The notes beneath the pieces are model-generated. The model saw only the letters and a program-made list of their open reading frames with translations. It was not told the origin of the DNA and made no database searches. A stretch of DNA of 64,000 nucleotides, taken from positions 1 through 64,000 of the forward strand of contig MSXO01000003.1 in assembly GCA_002083615.1 (NCBI GenBank), in the 5' to 3' direction. Position 1 is the stretch's first letter. The number at the start of each line of letters is the position of its first letter. Position numbers and translations under genes: made by a program. The stretch is from Proteobacteria bacterium ST_bin11 (GTDB taxonomy: Bacteria; Pseudomonadota; Gammaproteobacteria; Methylococcales; Methylomonadaceae). This document shows, piece after piece, positions 44,968 through 54,262 of the stretch.

Positions 44968-46449
44968 TCAGGTGCCTTGCGCGTTGGCGATACCCAACGC
45001 CGCCCAATCGAAGGCCGGTCCTATGTCCCATTTGTCGCTGCGAAAATTTACGTGACTGGCGATGCCGGCATAATCTTGGAAAAATTCCAGATCGCGTTCG
45101 AATTGCTTGGCTTTCGGCGGCAAGGTTTTCGGTATGGCAAAGCGCTCGCATAAATCGTTCAGCAATAAGCGAATCGCCTGCACCTGCTGCGGCGGAAAAA
45201 TGGCAAAGTACTGTTCGCCTCGATAGCTGGTTTCCATATACTTGGCCGCTTGAGATTTATCGCAATATTTGCTGCCGAACAACTGAGTTTGACCACGACG
45301 TGGCGGCCACCAATTCAACACCTCGGGGTTATCCCTAGCTGGTCGCAACGGCCCGACATTGGCGATTTCTATGGCTATTGAGCGTTTATCCAGCCGACCA
45401 TTGAACCCTTTCACTCCAAGATGGTAAGCCCATTGCGTCGGGTCGAAAACCTCGTAAACCGTGCCGTCGACATCAACCAAGTAAGCCGCAGCAATATGTT
45501 GTTTATCGCCGTTCCAAGTATCGAATGCCGACTTTGCCGATGAGCCTGCGGTAAAGTGCAACACAATTAAATCTTTTTTCGGCTTCTCGGTAAAAAACTG
45601 CCCCGCAGGCAAACGAAACCGGGAACGATTGATGGGCAAACCGGCGGCAACTTGGCGAGCCTGCGCTCCGAGCGCCATGCTATCCGTATCGGCCTCGCTA
45701 TCCTTCGGCGTTGCCAACACCTGCGGATTCGGCCTATCTGTAGCACCCGCCCAGAAAAAACACGTGTCTTTATCCTGATACCAATAGCCGTTGCCGGAAA
45801 CGACATCACCCACTGTAAAGTCGACGAGTTCCATTTTACTGTCGGCTTCCATGACCCGCAAAACCGGCGCGCTGAGCGAGGGGCGGCTGCGCAGATTTGC
45901 CCTGCTCAGCAAAACGACCTGCTTGCCGGCTACTGAATTGGCTGTAGGATCGGGCAAATCAGCCGCAATTAGGCTAGCAATATCGATACTGGAACCGGGG
46001 CAGTTGACCGAAGCGCGAATCGCGCTGTGCGACAAAACATGTTCCGCATCGACGGCAATCCCCCAACGATCGGCAATCTCTCGGATCAATTTGGCACATG
46101 CCGCCAATTGCCGGGCACCAGGCGATCCGAGCGCAAGTACTTCAAACTCGATACCAATCGAGAAAAAATTGGGATTGGTATTGGGTCTTTCTTTAATAAA
46201 ACCGGCAGTAGGATTGACCACCAAGCCGGCGTGAAAAGCAGTGTCGGCTTCTTGGACATAGTGATGAATCTCGCCATTGTTGCCGATGGCGTAATGCATA
46301 GACTGCAAAGCACCGGACTTGTTAAAGCGTCTATCGGCATTTGCCAGATCGCCGTCCGCTGCATGTAGGACGATGATTCCCGGCTTAAAACCAGCGGGGC
46401 GGCCAATCCGAAAATTACTTTGCGCGCAGCCTATCCATTGCTTTTCCAT
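44968..46449 (-). CDS. double N-acetylmuramoyl-L-alanine amidase with central SH3b domain
   Basis: The 493-residue protein holds two amidase_2 (AmpD-like) domains. The first (about 1-165) has His29 (IIVLHAADG), His141 and Cys150 (HSAIRASVNCPG) as likely zinc ligands. A bacterial SH3 domain (about 175-240; RANLRSRPSLSAPVLRVM) follows. The second amidase (about 275-485) has His298 (LIVLHFTAG), His466 and Asp475 (ASHVNFRSDKWDIGPAF). No signal peptide is evident. Both domains look able to cut the amide bond between muramic acid and L-alanine. The fusion with two catalytic domains of different ligand sets is unusual. It lies 9 bases after the membrane protein gene and is likely its partner. Confidence 0.85.
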   Translation of the reverse strand: MEKQWIGCAQSNFRIGRPAGFKPGIIVLHAADGDLANADRRFNKSGALQSMHYAIGNNGEIHHYVQEADTAFHAGLVVNPTAGFIKERPNTNPNFFSIGIEFEVLALGSPGARQLAACAKLIREIADRWGIAVDAEHVLSHSAIRASVNCPGSSIDIASLIAADLPDPTANSVAGKQVVLLSRANLRSRPSLSAPVLRVMEADSKMELVDFTVGDVVSGNGYWYQDKDTCFFWAGATDRPNPQVLATPKDSEADTDSMALGAQARQVAAGLPINRSRFRLPAGQFFTEKPKKDLIVLHFTAGSSAKSAFDTWNGDKQHIAAAYLVDVDGTVYEVFDPTQWAYHLGVKGFNGRLDKRSIAIEIANVGPLRPARDNPEVLNWWPPRRGQTQLFGSKYCDKSQAAKYMETSYRGEQYFAIFPPQQVQAIRLLLNDLCERFAIPKTLPPKAKQFERDLEFFQDYAGIASHVNFRSDKWDIGPAFDWAALGIANAQGT

Positions 46450-46458
46450 AAACCCTCC

Positions 46459-47829
46459 TCAACCCTGCGCCTTCAGATCGCCGCGCTCACCTTGTAACGG
46501 GTTTGGCTCTGACGACGTCTCTAGGTTTTGCGGATCGCCGCCCAAAACTTGGGTGGTTTGGCGAATAGCTTTCTGCTCGTCGTCCTTGCGTGCAAGGCCA
46601 GAGCGCAATTGCACCAGCTTGCTTAAGGCGTTGTACCAAAACGGCCCACCCAGACTGAGTAGAAAAATCGACAAGATCAAGCCCGGAATACTCACCAGCG
46701 CCCAATGTTTGCACCAGCTTTCTCGGTCCATCGGCAAGTTGATCAAGCCTTGTTGGGCCAGTAAATTAAGATAGTATTTTTGTTTGCCTATATCAGCCGG
46801 TTCTGTAGCTTTACCAGCATCTTCACGGGTCAACTCCGCGCCTTGCTCTTCCTTACTGACGGCATCGACTGCTGGAACCAACTGTTTACTCTGCGGGTCA
46901 TCGGCCAGTTTAGGCGCCAATTCCACCAAGGCCGTCCGCATGTGTTCGTCAACGGACAAACGATTGATCAAATACACCGTGTCCAATTGCAAGGTAATGG
47001 CTACCAGAGCCGCGCTAATCACGCTAACCACACGGGTGGTAGCGGTAAATCTAACGCTGACGCGATCGATCAGGTAATCGAAGTTCAAACAAATTTTCGC
47101 CAAAAAGTCGCTGGAGGCCTCCTGCAATAATGCGTTGGCCTCACGCACGTTGTGCGCCAGTTCTGGATTGGATTTTTCAAACTCCAGCGCCAACATCCGG
47201 GTGTTTTTCAAAGTAGCTGCGGGGTCTTCGATACCATTGTCATGTAAGACTGCTTTCAATTTATCCAGCAGATCAATTTGTCTAGCGACAATTTTCTCCA
47301 ACTGGTGGTACTGCAATTTTTTGGTCTCGGCCTTTTCCTTCTTGATTTTAGCCAACAAAGCGTCGATACCTAGGCGTTTAAAGAACAACGGATATGTCGA
47401 GAATTTGGCTTCCAGCGCATCGGTGGCTTGGCCGACATTTATGGACTTATTGGCCAGACGGCCTTTGATCTGTTCGAATTCGGTTTTGATAGACACGTCG
47501 TAGCAAGCCGCTAAATCCAATAGGATTTTGATGAATTCCTCGCGATGGATCACCTCGCCAAATTGAAAAAACTGTAACCACTCTGGGAAACGGCCACGAC
47601 AGCGGCCACCGATAGTGCGCTGAGTCAAGGTTAGCGCAGCGAGGGCCTCTGCCTCGGTTCGGGAAAATCTGGCATCCAACAATTCCAGCAAGTCGGCCAG
47701 ACCGGTACGCAGATTGCGACCGCGACTGGCCAGTAAATTCAGGATTCCCTGGCTAATTAAGGTCACCGCCATGCTGACGATCAACATTACCACCGATAAA
47801 CCCAACAACACATCCAGTGACTTCAACAT
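46459..47829 (-). CDS. membrane protein of unknown function, paired with the double amidase
   Basis: The 456-residue product begins with a membrane helix (about 5-30, VLLGLSVVMLIVSMAVTLISQ), then a large, mostly helical, charged region (about 35-250), a second membrane segment (about 262-290) near VVSVISAALVAITLQLDTVYL, a 90-residue soluble part and a last helix (about 372-400). I recognise no family. ATG 47829 (MLKSLDVLL) is preferred; the upstream frame lacks a good site. The amidase gene follows after 9 bases, so a joint role at the cell wall is inferred. Confidence 0.75.
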   Translation of the reverse strand: MLKSLDVLLGLSVVMLIVSMAVTLISQGILNLLASRGRNLRTGLADLLELLDARFSRTEAEALAALTLTQRTIGGRCRGRFPEWLQFFQFGEVIHREEFIKILLDLAACYDVSIKTEFEQIKGRLANKSINVGQATDALEAKFSTYPLFFKRLGIDALLAKIKKEKAETKKLQYHQLEKIVARQIDLLDKLKAVLHDNGIEDPAATLKNTRMLALEFEKSNPELAHNVREANALLQEASSDFLAKICLNFDYLIDRVSVRFTATTRVVSVISAALVAITLQLDTVYLINRLSVDEHMRTALVELAPKLADDPQSKQLVPAVDAVSKEEQGAELTREDAGKATEPADIGKQKYYLNLLAQQGLINLPMDRESWCKHWALVSIPGLILSIFLLSLGGPFWYNALSKLVQLRSGLARKDDEQKAIRQTTQVLGGDPQNLETSSEPNPLQGERGDLKAQG

Positions 47830-48328
47830 CGTTATTCTCCAGCGGAAACCCATTGCGTCGGAGCGAATCTATCACTCCCAAGAAAGCGGCGTCCAGGCTT
47901 TTGATTTTTTCCGTTCCCCGAAATTGAGGCATTCTCGGCGCCAAGGCAATTCGCGTGGTTTTTTGTGCCGAAACCTCGCACCTCTGATTCTGTCGCGTTT
48001 GATCATAGGTGCTGAAACTGAAGCCGCAGTTTCCTAAGTCGAGCACTCCATCAAACAGCGTAAACTAGCCTGCACCGTCCGGTCGAGCGAACTTTACTCG
48101 TCCATCGGTCGCAATCAGGACTTATTGGCTGATTGAATGATGCTGCGGCAAAGCGGTTAAGCTAGACCTTGGCTTGGTCGATTCCGCTCTTTTAAAAAGC
48201 AGGTATAGCAAAGGTTTTCTTAGCAAATGCCCTGCAACACCCGAGACTAATTGCGGGTATTTTTTAGCAGATATTTTACTGCTGGAGAGGACGTCATGCG
48301 CTTCGATCGGAATAGTTGCGCAACAAGT
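47830..48328. other. intergenic region, no gene supported
   Basis: About 500 bases. Short frames on both strands overlap each other and the DUF4186 gene and have no protein-like features. It should contain the promoter of the membrane protein/amidase pair near 47850-47950. Confidence 0.45.
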
Positions 48329-48694
48329 TCAGGTGGGCGTATCAGTGAGGGCAACGCTCAGCCAGCGCCCCAGCACCTTACAAACGTAGGTTTGTTCGGC
48401 ATCAGTCAACGCCCGGCCCTGCGGGATCTTATGCCACTTTTCCAGGCATCCCCGGCAGCAGCAAGCGGTGGCATGTTGGGCGACAAATACCGGATGGCCG
48501 TGAAACGGGGTTTGCTTACCGTCGTTGTGTGGCGCTGTCATAGCCAAACGTTTGCCGATAAAGTCTTGAGCGTGGCTTAATACCGTTTCCAGCCCTTTGG
48601 TGCGCAGATAATCAAGATCCTTGGGATTTAGACGAAACTGACTGCGAAACTTGGATTTAGCCAAGCCAGCAAACAGTTCGTCCAAGTTGCGCAT
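48329..48694 (-). CDS. DUF4186 family protein
   Basis: The 121-residue protein matches DUF4186 along its whole length: NLDELFAGLAKSKFRSQF at the N-terminus, KGLETVLSHAQDFI, GKQTPFHGHPVFVAQHATACCC-RGCLEKWH in the centre, and a C-terminal helix. The His/Cys-rich centre suggests metal binding, which is inference; no activity is established. It follows the dihydroorotate-dehydrogenase-like gene by 7 bases and is probably the last gene of the nifJ operon. Confidence 0.88.
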   Translation of the reverse strand: MRNLDELFAGLAKSKFRSQFRLNPKDLDYLRTKGLETVLSHAQDFIGKRLAMTAPHNDGKQTPFHGHPVFVAQHATACCCRGCLEKWHKIPQGRALTDAEQTYVCKVLGRWLSVALTDTPT

Positions 48695-48701
48695 AGTTTT
48701 C

Positions 48702-49715
48702 CTATCTCAACACACCAGCAGCCGGCGTATAGCTGTCAAGCACATGAATGTAGTTAGCCCGCTCATAGGCACTAGGATCGATAGCATGCTGCTGGCTGAC
48801 GCTGCCTTTTAACTGGCTGATGGACTCGTATTCGTGCTCGATCAGCCATTGCTCGAGTTCGGCACGAATTTCGCTGAGTTTACCCACACCCTGCGCCAGC
48901 AGTACACTGCATAAATGCACCACATCGGCACCGGCCAGCAAGGCTTTGATCACATCGGCGCTTTTATGAAAGCCGCCGGTCACAGCTAAAGATAGCTTCA
49001 CCCGGCCATATAATAAGGCAGTCCAACGGATGCGGAGTAAGGCTTCGGCTTCAGTGGACAGTTGCAGCTTAGGCACCACTTCCAGAGTTTCCAAGTCGAT
49101 ATCCGGTTGGTAAAAGCGATTGAAAATCGCAATACCATCGGCACCCGCGGCATCAAGGCGCTGGGCAAAATGGATCGGCGAGCTAAATTGCGGCGACAGT
49201 TTTAAAGTCAGCGGCACGCTCACCCGGCTTTTCAATTCCCGCAGGATATCCAGATAGCGGTTTTCCACCGTTTCGCTACTTTCGTCGGCGTTGGCTGCCA
49301 AGTGATAAATATTCAGCTCCAGGGCGTCGGCCCCGGCTTGTTGCAAAGCTTGGCCGTATTCGATCCAACCACCCTGAGTGACACCATTAAGACTGGCGAT
49401 CACCGGAATATTAAGCTTACTTTTCAGGCGCTGCAGATTCTCCAGATAATGTTCCTGATAAGTCAAAATCCGATCCGGCACTGGATGAAAGGAATCCGCT
49501 TCACCATAACCGATGCCTTGCCCGTAAAAAAACCGGTCCATTTGCTGCTGTTCGGCTTCAATTTTTTCTTCGAACAATGAATACATCACCAAGGCTGAAG
49601 CCCCGGCGTCCTCTAGGCGACGGGCGCTATCCAAATCCTTAGTCAAAGGCGACGCCGAAGGCACTAAGGGATGCGCCAGTTTCAGGCCCAAATAATTTGT
49701 CGATAGATCAACCAT
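48702..49715 (-). CDS. dihydroorotate-dehydrogenase-like flavoprotein
   Basis: The 337-residue protein has the TIM-barrel FMN-binding pattern of class 1 dihydroorotate dehydrogenases (VDLSTNYLGLKLAHPLVPSASPL, VIASLNGVTQGGW, LTLKLSPQ, LAVTGGFHKSADVIKALLAGADVVHLCSVLL) but belongs to the divergent branch found next to nifJ in many bacteria. Its substrate may not be dihydroorotate. The start at 49715 overlaps the last 8 bases of nifJ, indicating coupling. An upstream in-frame extension to 49733 lies inside nifJ. Confidence 0.88.
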   Translation of the reverse strand: MVDLSTNYLGLKLAHPLVPSASPLTKDLDSARRLEDAGASALVMYSLFEEKIEAEQQQMDRFFYGQGIGYGEADSFHPVPDRILTYQEHYLENLQRLKSKLNIPVIASLNGVTQGGWIEYGQALQQAGADALELNIYHLAANADESSETVENRYLDILRELKSRVSVPLTLKLSPQFSSPIHFAQRLDAAGADGIAIFNRFYQPDIDLETLEVVPKLQLSTEAEALLRIRWTALLYGRVKLSLAVTGGFHKSADVIKALLAGADVVHLCSVLLAQGVGKLSEIRAELEQWLIEHEYESISQLKGSVSQQHAIDPSAYERANYIHVLDSYTPAAGVLR

Positions 49716-52700
49716 GTTGGCTCTCCTGGGCAAGATCGGCTTTCAGCGCGGCTTTGGCGGCAGACACGCTGGTGGCATCGCTCCATTCCAGCGCCGCCAG
49801 TTGTTGGTAGTAGCGGTAGCGGTTTTTTACATCCTGCTGCGCTTGTTTCAAGAATGCTTCGGCTTGGTCCGGGTGACTTTGCCACAGCATGCTGAAGCGC
49901 GTTTCGCTCATCACAAATTCGCGCAACGGCACCGACGGTTCTGCAGAATCCAGTTGCATCGGATTTTTGCCTTGTTGGATGCGCCCAGGATTGAATCTAA
50001 ACAACGGCCAATGCCCGCTTTTCACTGCCAGATTTTGCTGACGATGATTGTTCGATAAATCCACACCGTGTGCAATACAAGGCGCGTAAGCGATGATGAT
50101 GGACGGGCCATTGTGCGCTTCCGCTTCCAGAAAGGCATTGAGGGTTTGCGTGTCCTTGCCGGCATAGGCCACGTGGGCGACATACACATTGCCGTAGTCC
50201 ATGGCCAACAAAGCCAAGTCTTTTTTTGCCGTGGCTTTACCGCCGGACGCGAACTTAGCCACCGCACCCAACGGGGTGGATTTAGACGTTTGCCCGCCGG
50301 TGTTGGAATAAACCTCAGTATCCAGCACCAGGATATTCACGTTGCGACCACTGGCCAACACATGATCCAGACCGCCGTAACCGATATCATAAGCCCAGCC
50401 GTCGCCGCCGATGATCCAGACACTTTTCTTGCAGAGATAATCAGCCAAGGGCAGCAAAGCTTGCGCGGCTGCTTGTTTCAGCGAGGGTAAATGCAGCTTC
50501 AACTCGGCAACCCGTTGGCGTTGTTCATACAAGCCGGCTTCATCCGATTGATCGGCTTGCAGAATAGCGTCTACCAGTTCAGCACCCAGAGTTTCACGCA
50601 ACGACACCAATAACTCCGCAGCATGTTCGGCATGCTTATCGATCGCCACCCGCATGCCTAACCCAAACTCGGCATTGTCTTCGAACAAGGAATTGTTCCA
50701 AGCGGGTCCCCTGCCCTCTGGATTTTTGGTCCAAGGCGTAGTGGGCAAATTGCCGCCGTAAATTGACGAACAACCGGTGGCATTGGCGATTACCATTCGA
50801 TCGCCGAACAGTTGCGAGGCGAGTTTTACATAGGGAGTTTCGCCGCAGCCGACACAGGCACCTGAAAACTCGAACAAGGGCTGCAACACCATAGAACCCT
50901 TTATGGTGTTAGTTTTCAACAAGCGGCGGTCGTATTCCGGCAAAGACAGGAAGTAATCCCAGTTTTGGCTCTCCGGCTCGCGCAGCGGTGCTTGCGGCTG
51001 CATATTCAAAGCCTTCCGGCTGGCGTTGGATTTATCGCGGATCGGACAGATATCCACGCACAAACCACAGCCGGTACAGTCTTCCGGCGCCACTTGGTAA
51101 CTGATCGATAATCCAGCAGGAAAGTCTTTACCCAACATCGCAGCATGCTTAAAGGTTTCCGGCGCATCGAGCAATGCATCGTTTGCGACGATTTTGCTGC
51201 GAATCGCCGCATGCGGGCACACCATAGGGCATTTGCCGCATTGGGTACACAAATCGGTTTCCCAAACCGGGATTTCCAGCGCCAGATTGCGTTTCTCGTA
51301 GGCGGCGGTACCAGTCGGGAAGGTCCCATCTACCGGCATGGCGCTGACCGGCAAGGCGTCGCCTCTGCCGGCGATGATTTCGCCGGTAACGCGACGGATA
51401 AATTCGGGCGCACTATCGGCAATCAATGCGGCGATATCGAAACCGCTATCGGCCTGTTTCGGTAAAGGCACATGCCGCAAACTAGCCAAGGTTTCATCAA
51501 TGGCTTTGAAGTTTAAATCGACAATGCGCTGGCCTTTTTTGCCGTAAGTTTTTTCGACGGCATGTTTAATCGCGGCAATAGCCTGCTCTTGCGGCAACAC
51601 CCCGGAAATCGCGAAAAAACAAGTCTGCATGATGGTATTGATGCGTTTACCCATGCCGGATTTTTCCGCAACCGCATTGCCGTCGATCAAATAAAAGCGG
51701 ATTTTCTTATCCAACATTTGCTGCTGCATCTTGCGCGGCAAAGTTTCCCACACTTCATCGACCGAAGCGGGGCTATTCAACAGAAACACCGCTTTGTCGG
51801 CGGCATTGATCAGCATGTCGTAGCGTTCCAGAAACACAGCTTGATGACAGCCGATAAATTGCGCGTCGTTCTCGCCGATCAAATAGGTCGACCGAATCGG
51901 CTTAGGTCCAAAGCGCAGATGCGAGACGGTAATAGCGCCGGACTTTTTCGAGTCGTAAACGAAATAGCCCTGGGCATATAAATCGGTTTCTTCGCCAATG
52001 ATTTTGATGGTGTTTTTATTGGCGCCGACCGTGCCGTCGCTACCTAAACCGTAAAACATGGCCTGAAAGGTTTGAGCATGGGTATCGGTGCGATAAGCCG
52101 CGTCCCAATTTAAACTGGTGTGGCTGACGTCATCGAGAATCCCAACCGTGAAGTGATTCTTCGGTTTATCGCTTTTCAGCTCGTCGTAAACCGCCTTGAT
52201 CATGCCCGGCGTGAATTCCTTGGACGACAAGCCGTAACGGCCACCCACTACTTTGGGCAAGTTGGTAAACTTCACGCCATCACTGAAGGATTGAGCGACT
52301 GCACCCAATACGTCTTTGTACAAAGGCTCGCCGTCGGCACCCGGTTCCTTGGTGCGATCCAGCACCGCGATTTTTCGGCAACTGGCCGGCAAAGCTTCGA
52401 TCAGACGCTCCGGCGCGAACGGTCGGAATAAACGCACTTTCAACAAACCAACCGCTTCGCCTTGACGATTCAAATAATCCAGGGTTTCCTCGACTGCCTC
52501 GGCACCGGACCCCATAATAACGATCACCCGCTGGGCTTGCGGCGAGCCGAGGTATTCAAACAGGCGATATTGGCGACCAGTTAAATCGGCCAAACGATCC
52601 ATGGTTTGTTGGGCAATCTCAGGTAAGGCAGCGTAATAAGGGTTAACCGATTCCCGGCCCTGGAAATACACGTCCGGATTTTGCGCCGTGCCGCGAAGCA

Positions 52701-53340
52701 CCGGATTATCTGGCGTCAATGCTCGGCCACGATGCTCACTAACCCAGTTATCGTCTATCATCGCCCGGACTATGCTGTCGTCGATCTCGACAATTTTGGC
52801 AACCTCGTGAGAGGTGCGAAAGCCGTCGAAAAAATGCATAAACGGGATTCGGCTTTGCAAGGCAACGGCATGAGCCACCAGAGCCAAATCCTGCACTTCT
52901 TGCGGCGAGTTGGAGCACAACATGGCGTAACCGGTCATCCGTGCTGACATCACATCACTGTGATCGCCAAAGATAGACAAACCCTGACAAGCCAGTGAGC
53001 GGGCGGCGATATGAAATACGGTCGGACTGAGTTCACCGGCGATTTTGTACATATTCGGCAACATCAACAGTAAGCCTTGCGACGCGGTGAAAGTTGTCGC
53101 CAAAGTACCGGCTTGCAGCGCGCCGTGAATGGTACCGGCAGCACCAGCTTCACTTTGCAGTTCGACGACACGAGGCACGGTGCCCCAAAGATTAGGTTGA
53201 TTGCGAGATGCCCATTCGTCGGCCCATTCACCCATCGCAGAAGACGGGGTAATGGGGTAAATCGCAATCACTTCATTTAATTTATAAGCAATCGTAGCCG
53301 CAGCCTGATTGCCATCGATCGTGAGGGTTTGCTTTTGCAT
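49708..53340 (-). CDS. nifJ: pyruvate:ferredoxin (flavodoxin) oxidoreductase
   Basis: The 1210-residue single-chain enzyme shows the full domain order: pyrimidine-binding domain (YPITPSSAMGEWADEW near 30), transketolase C-terminal-like domain, the CoA-binding gamma region, a two-cluster ferredoxin domain (CTQCGKCPMVCPH from Cys698 and CTGCGLCVDICP near 755), and the thiamine-diphosphate domain with a third cluster Cys pair (GACVGCGETPYVKL near 825) and GGDGWAYDIGYGGLDH. It converts pyruvate and CoA to acetyl-CoA, CO2 and reduced ferredoxin. In an aerobic methanotroph this suits oxygen-limited or fermentative metabolism. It leads an operon with the two genes below it; three TAGTCA half-sites lie upstream. 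Confidence 0.96.
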   Translation of the reverse strand: MQKQTLTIDGNQAAATIAYKLNEVIAIYPITPSSAMGEWADEWASRNQPNLWGTVPRVVELQSEAGAAGTIHGALQAGTLATTFTASQGLLLMLPNMYKIAGELSPTVFHIAARSLACQGLSIFGDHSDVMSARMTGYAMLCSNSPQEVQDLALVAHAVALQSRIPFMHFFDGFRTSHEVAKIVEIDDSIVRAMIDDNWVSEHRGRALTPDNPVLRGTAQNPDVYFQGRESVNPYYAALPEIAQQTMDRLADLTGRQYRLFEYLGSPQAQRVIVIMGSGAEAVEETLDYLNRQGEAVGLLKVRLFRPFAPERLIEALPASCRKIAVLDRTKEPGADGEPLYKDVLGAVAQSFSDGVKFTNLPKVVGGRYGLSSKEFTPGMIKAVYDELKSDKPKNHFTVGILDDVSHTSLNWDAAYRTDTHAQTFQAMFYGLGSDGTVGANKNTIKIIGEETDLYAQGYFVYDSKKSGAITVSHLRFGPKPIRSTYLIGENDAQFIGCHQAVFLERYDMLINAADKAVFLLNSPASVDEVWETLPRKMQQQMLDKKIRFYLIDGNAVAEKSGMGKRINTIMQTCFFAISGVLPQEQAIAAIKHAVEKTYGKKGQRIVDLNFKAIDETLASLRHVPLPKQADSGFDIAALIADSAPEFIRRVTGEIIAGRGDALPVSAMPVDGTFPTGTAAYEKRNLALEIPVWETDLCTQCGKCPMVCPHAAIRSKIVANDALLDAPETFKHAAMLGKDFPAGLSISYQVAPEDCTGCGLCVDICPIRDKSNASRKALNMQPQAPLREPESQNWDYFLSLPEYDRRLLKTNTIKGSMVLQPLFEFSGACVGCGETPYVKLASQLFGDRMVIANATGCSSIYGGNLPTTPWTKNPEGRGPAWNNSLFEDNAEFGLGMRVAIDKHAEHAAELLVSLRETLGAELVDAILQADQSDEAGLYEQRQRVAELKLHLPSLKQAAAQALLPLADYLCKKSVWIIGGDGWAYDIGYGGLDHVLASGRNVNILVLDTEVYSNTGGQTSKSTPLGAVAKFASGGKATAKKDLALLAMDYGNVYVAHVAYAGKDTQTLNAFLEAEAHNGPSIIIAYAPCIAHGVDLSNNHRQQNLAVKSGHWPLFRFNPGRIQQGKNPMQLDSAEPSVPLREFVMSETRFSMLWQSHPDQAEAFLKQAQQDVKNRYRYYQQLAALEWSDATSVSAAKAALKADLAQESQHG

Positions 53341-53416
53341 GGAGTAACCTTTTCAGGAAATAAAACGAGGGGCCGTCCGGCAGACGCCGGCGGCTTTTTT
53401 AAGTATGTTCTAAGCA

Positions 53417-53447
53417 TAGTCAAAAATAGCTGACTAATTTTTAGTCA
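53417..53447 (-). promoter_or_regulatory. three TAGTCA half-sites upstream of nifJ
   Basis: TAGTCA (53417-53422), TGACTA (53431-53436) and TAGTCA (53442-53447) make two overlapping inverted repeats, about 80-105 bases before the nifJ start. The central-right dyad is TGACTAA-TTT-TTAGTCA. It resembles the GACTA/TAGTC core of IscR sites but the spacing is two bases longer, so the binding protein is open. Confidence 0.5.
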
Positions 53448-53629
53448 ATTTAAAGATGGTTCAAACAGGACGGGTGTTTGAGTTGTTTGCTCACGACTTG
53501 ATCACAAGTTTATCCACAGCTTCTGTGTATAACTGTACTTTTGGACAATGGCTACCCCAGAAAAGAATAGCGCTAAACCTGCAAATTCAATCTGATTATT
53601 GATCCTCCCTGGCAGCTTAATCGAATGGT

Positions 53630-54172
53630 TTACTCGTACCAGTCATCGCGCAACACGACAGGCATGACTTTTTGCTCGACAGTGATCACTGCCTTATTCA
53701 GCACGACCATTTGCTTATCCTCAACAAACTGCACACCCAGCATATAAAAGATCGGCCCCCAAAACGGGTTGATCATCAAGCCGCCGAGAATACTTTTCCA
53801 GGTGCGCTTCAGGTTCTTCAGGGGGTTAAAAGCGACCGCAAGAGTTTGTTGGGGATGCTCGTCAAATACGTCTGTGATGGGCTTAAAGGTCTGCTGATCT
53901 CGATTTTCCAGTTCTGCCAAAGAAACCGAAAGCTTCCGAGCCATTTTATAAAAATGTAGGCGGGCCAAAGTGGCCGATACCGCAAAGGTGATAGCCATCA
54001 AAGGCAATAGAACGCTGGGCGGCAACAGGGGTGCAAACGCGGGGGCGAGCAAGACCAATCCATAGCCCAGCATCAGGGTGTCTTCGCCGCGCTCGACATC
54101 GCGATCCAAATTTTTAACGATAGCAATCACCTGATTGCCGGACTGATCCAAATAACCTTTTTCTTGAGCCAT
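53630..54172 (-). CDS. small inner-membrane protein of unknown function
   Basis: The 180-residue protein has two adjacent hydrophobic segments (about 35-52 and 55-72), forming a hairpin in the membrane, followed by a charged helical region (KMARKLSVSLAELENRDQQTF), then a weaker hydrophobic segment near 130-150 (ILGGLMINPFWGPIFYMLGVQFV). I do not recognise a family. It stands alone between nifJ and the SRPBCC gene, with 90 bases on the latter side. Confidence 0.65.
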   Translation of the reverse strand: MAQEKGYLDQSGNQVIAIVKNLDRDVERGEDTLMLGYGLVLLAPAFAPLLPPSVLLPLMAITFAVSATLARLHFYKMARKLSVSLAELENRDQQTFKPITDVFDEHPQQTLAVAFNPLKNLKRTWKSILGGLMINPFWGPIFYMLGVQFVEDKQMVVLNKAVITVEQKVMPVVLRDDWYE

Positions 54173-54262
54173 GTTAGTCTCCTTCAGGTTGAATGTGCAG
54201 GGCTTTGATTAGATGCCTGCAGAGGAAAAAAGTCAACTGTTCAACAGAGAGTGCTTCATGCG

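Noticed and set aside
44855..45151. 98-codon minus-strand ORF at the end of the amidase gene
   Set aside because: Different frame from the amidase over most of its length and no family resemblance.
48174..48580. Plus-strand ORFs opposite the DUF4186 gene
   Set aside because: Overlap each other and the DUF4186 gene, no ribosome site.
53432..53446. Assignment of the nifJ upstream dyad to IscR
   Set aside because: The GACTA/TAGTC arms match but the spacing is 15 rather than 13 bases; kept only as an unassigned operator.
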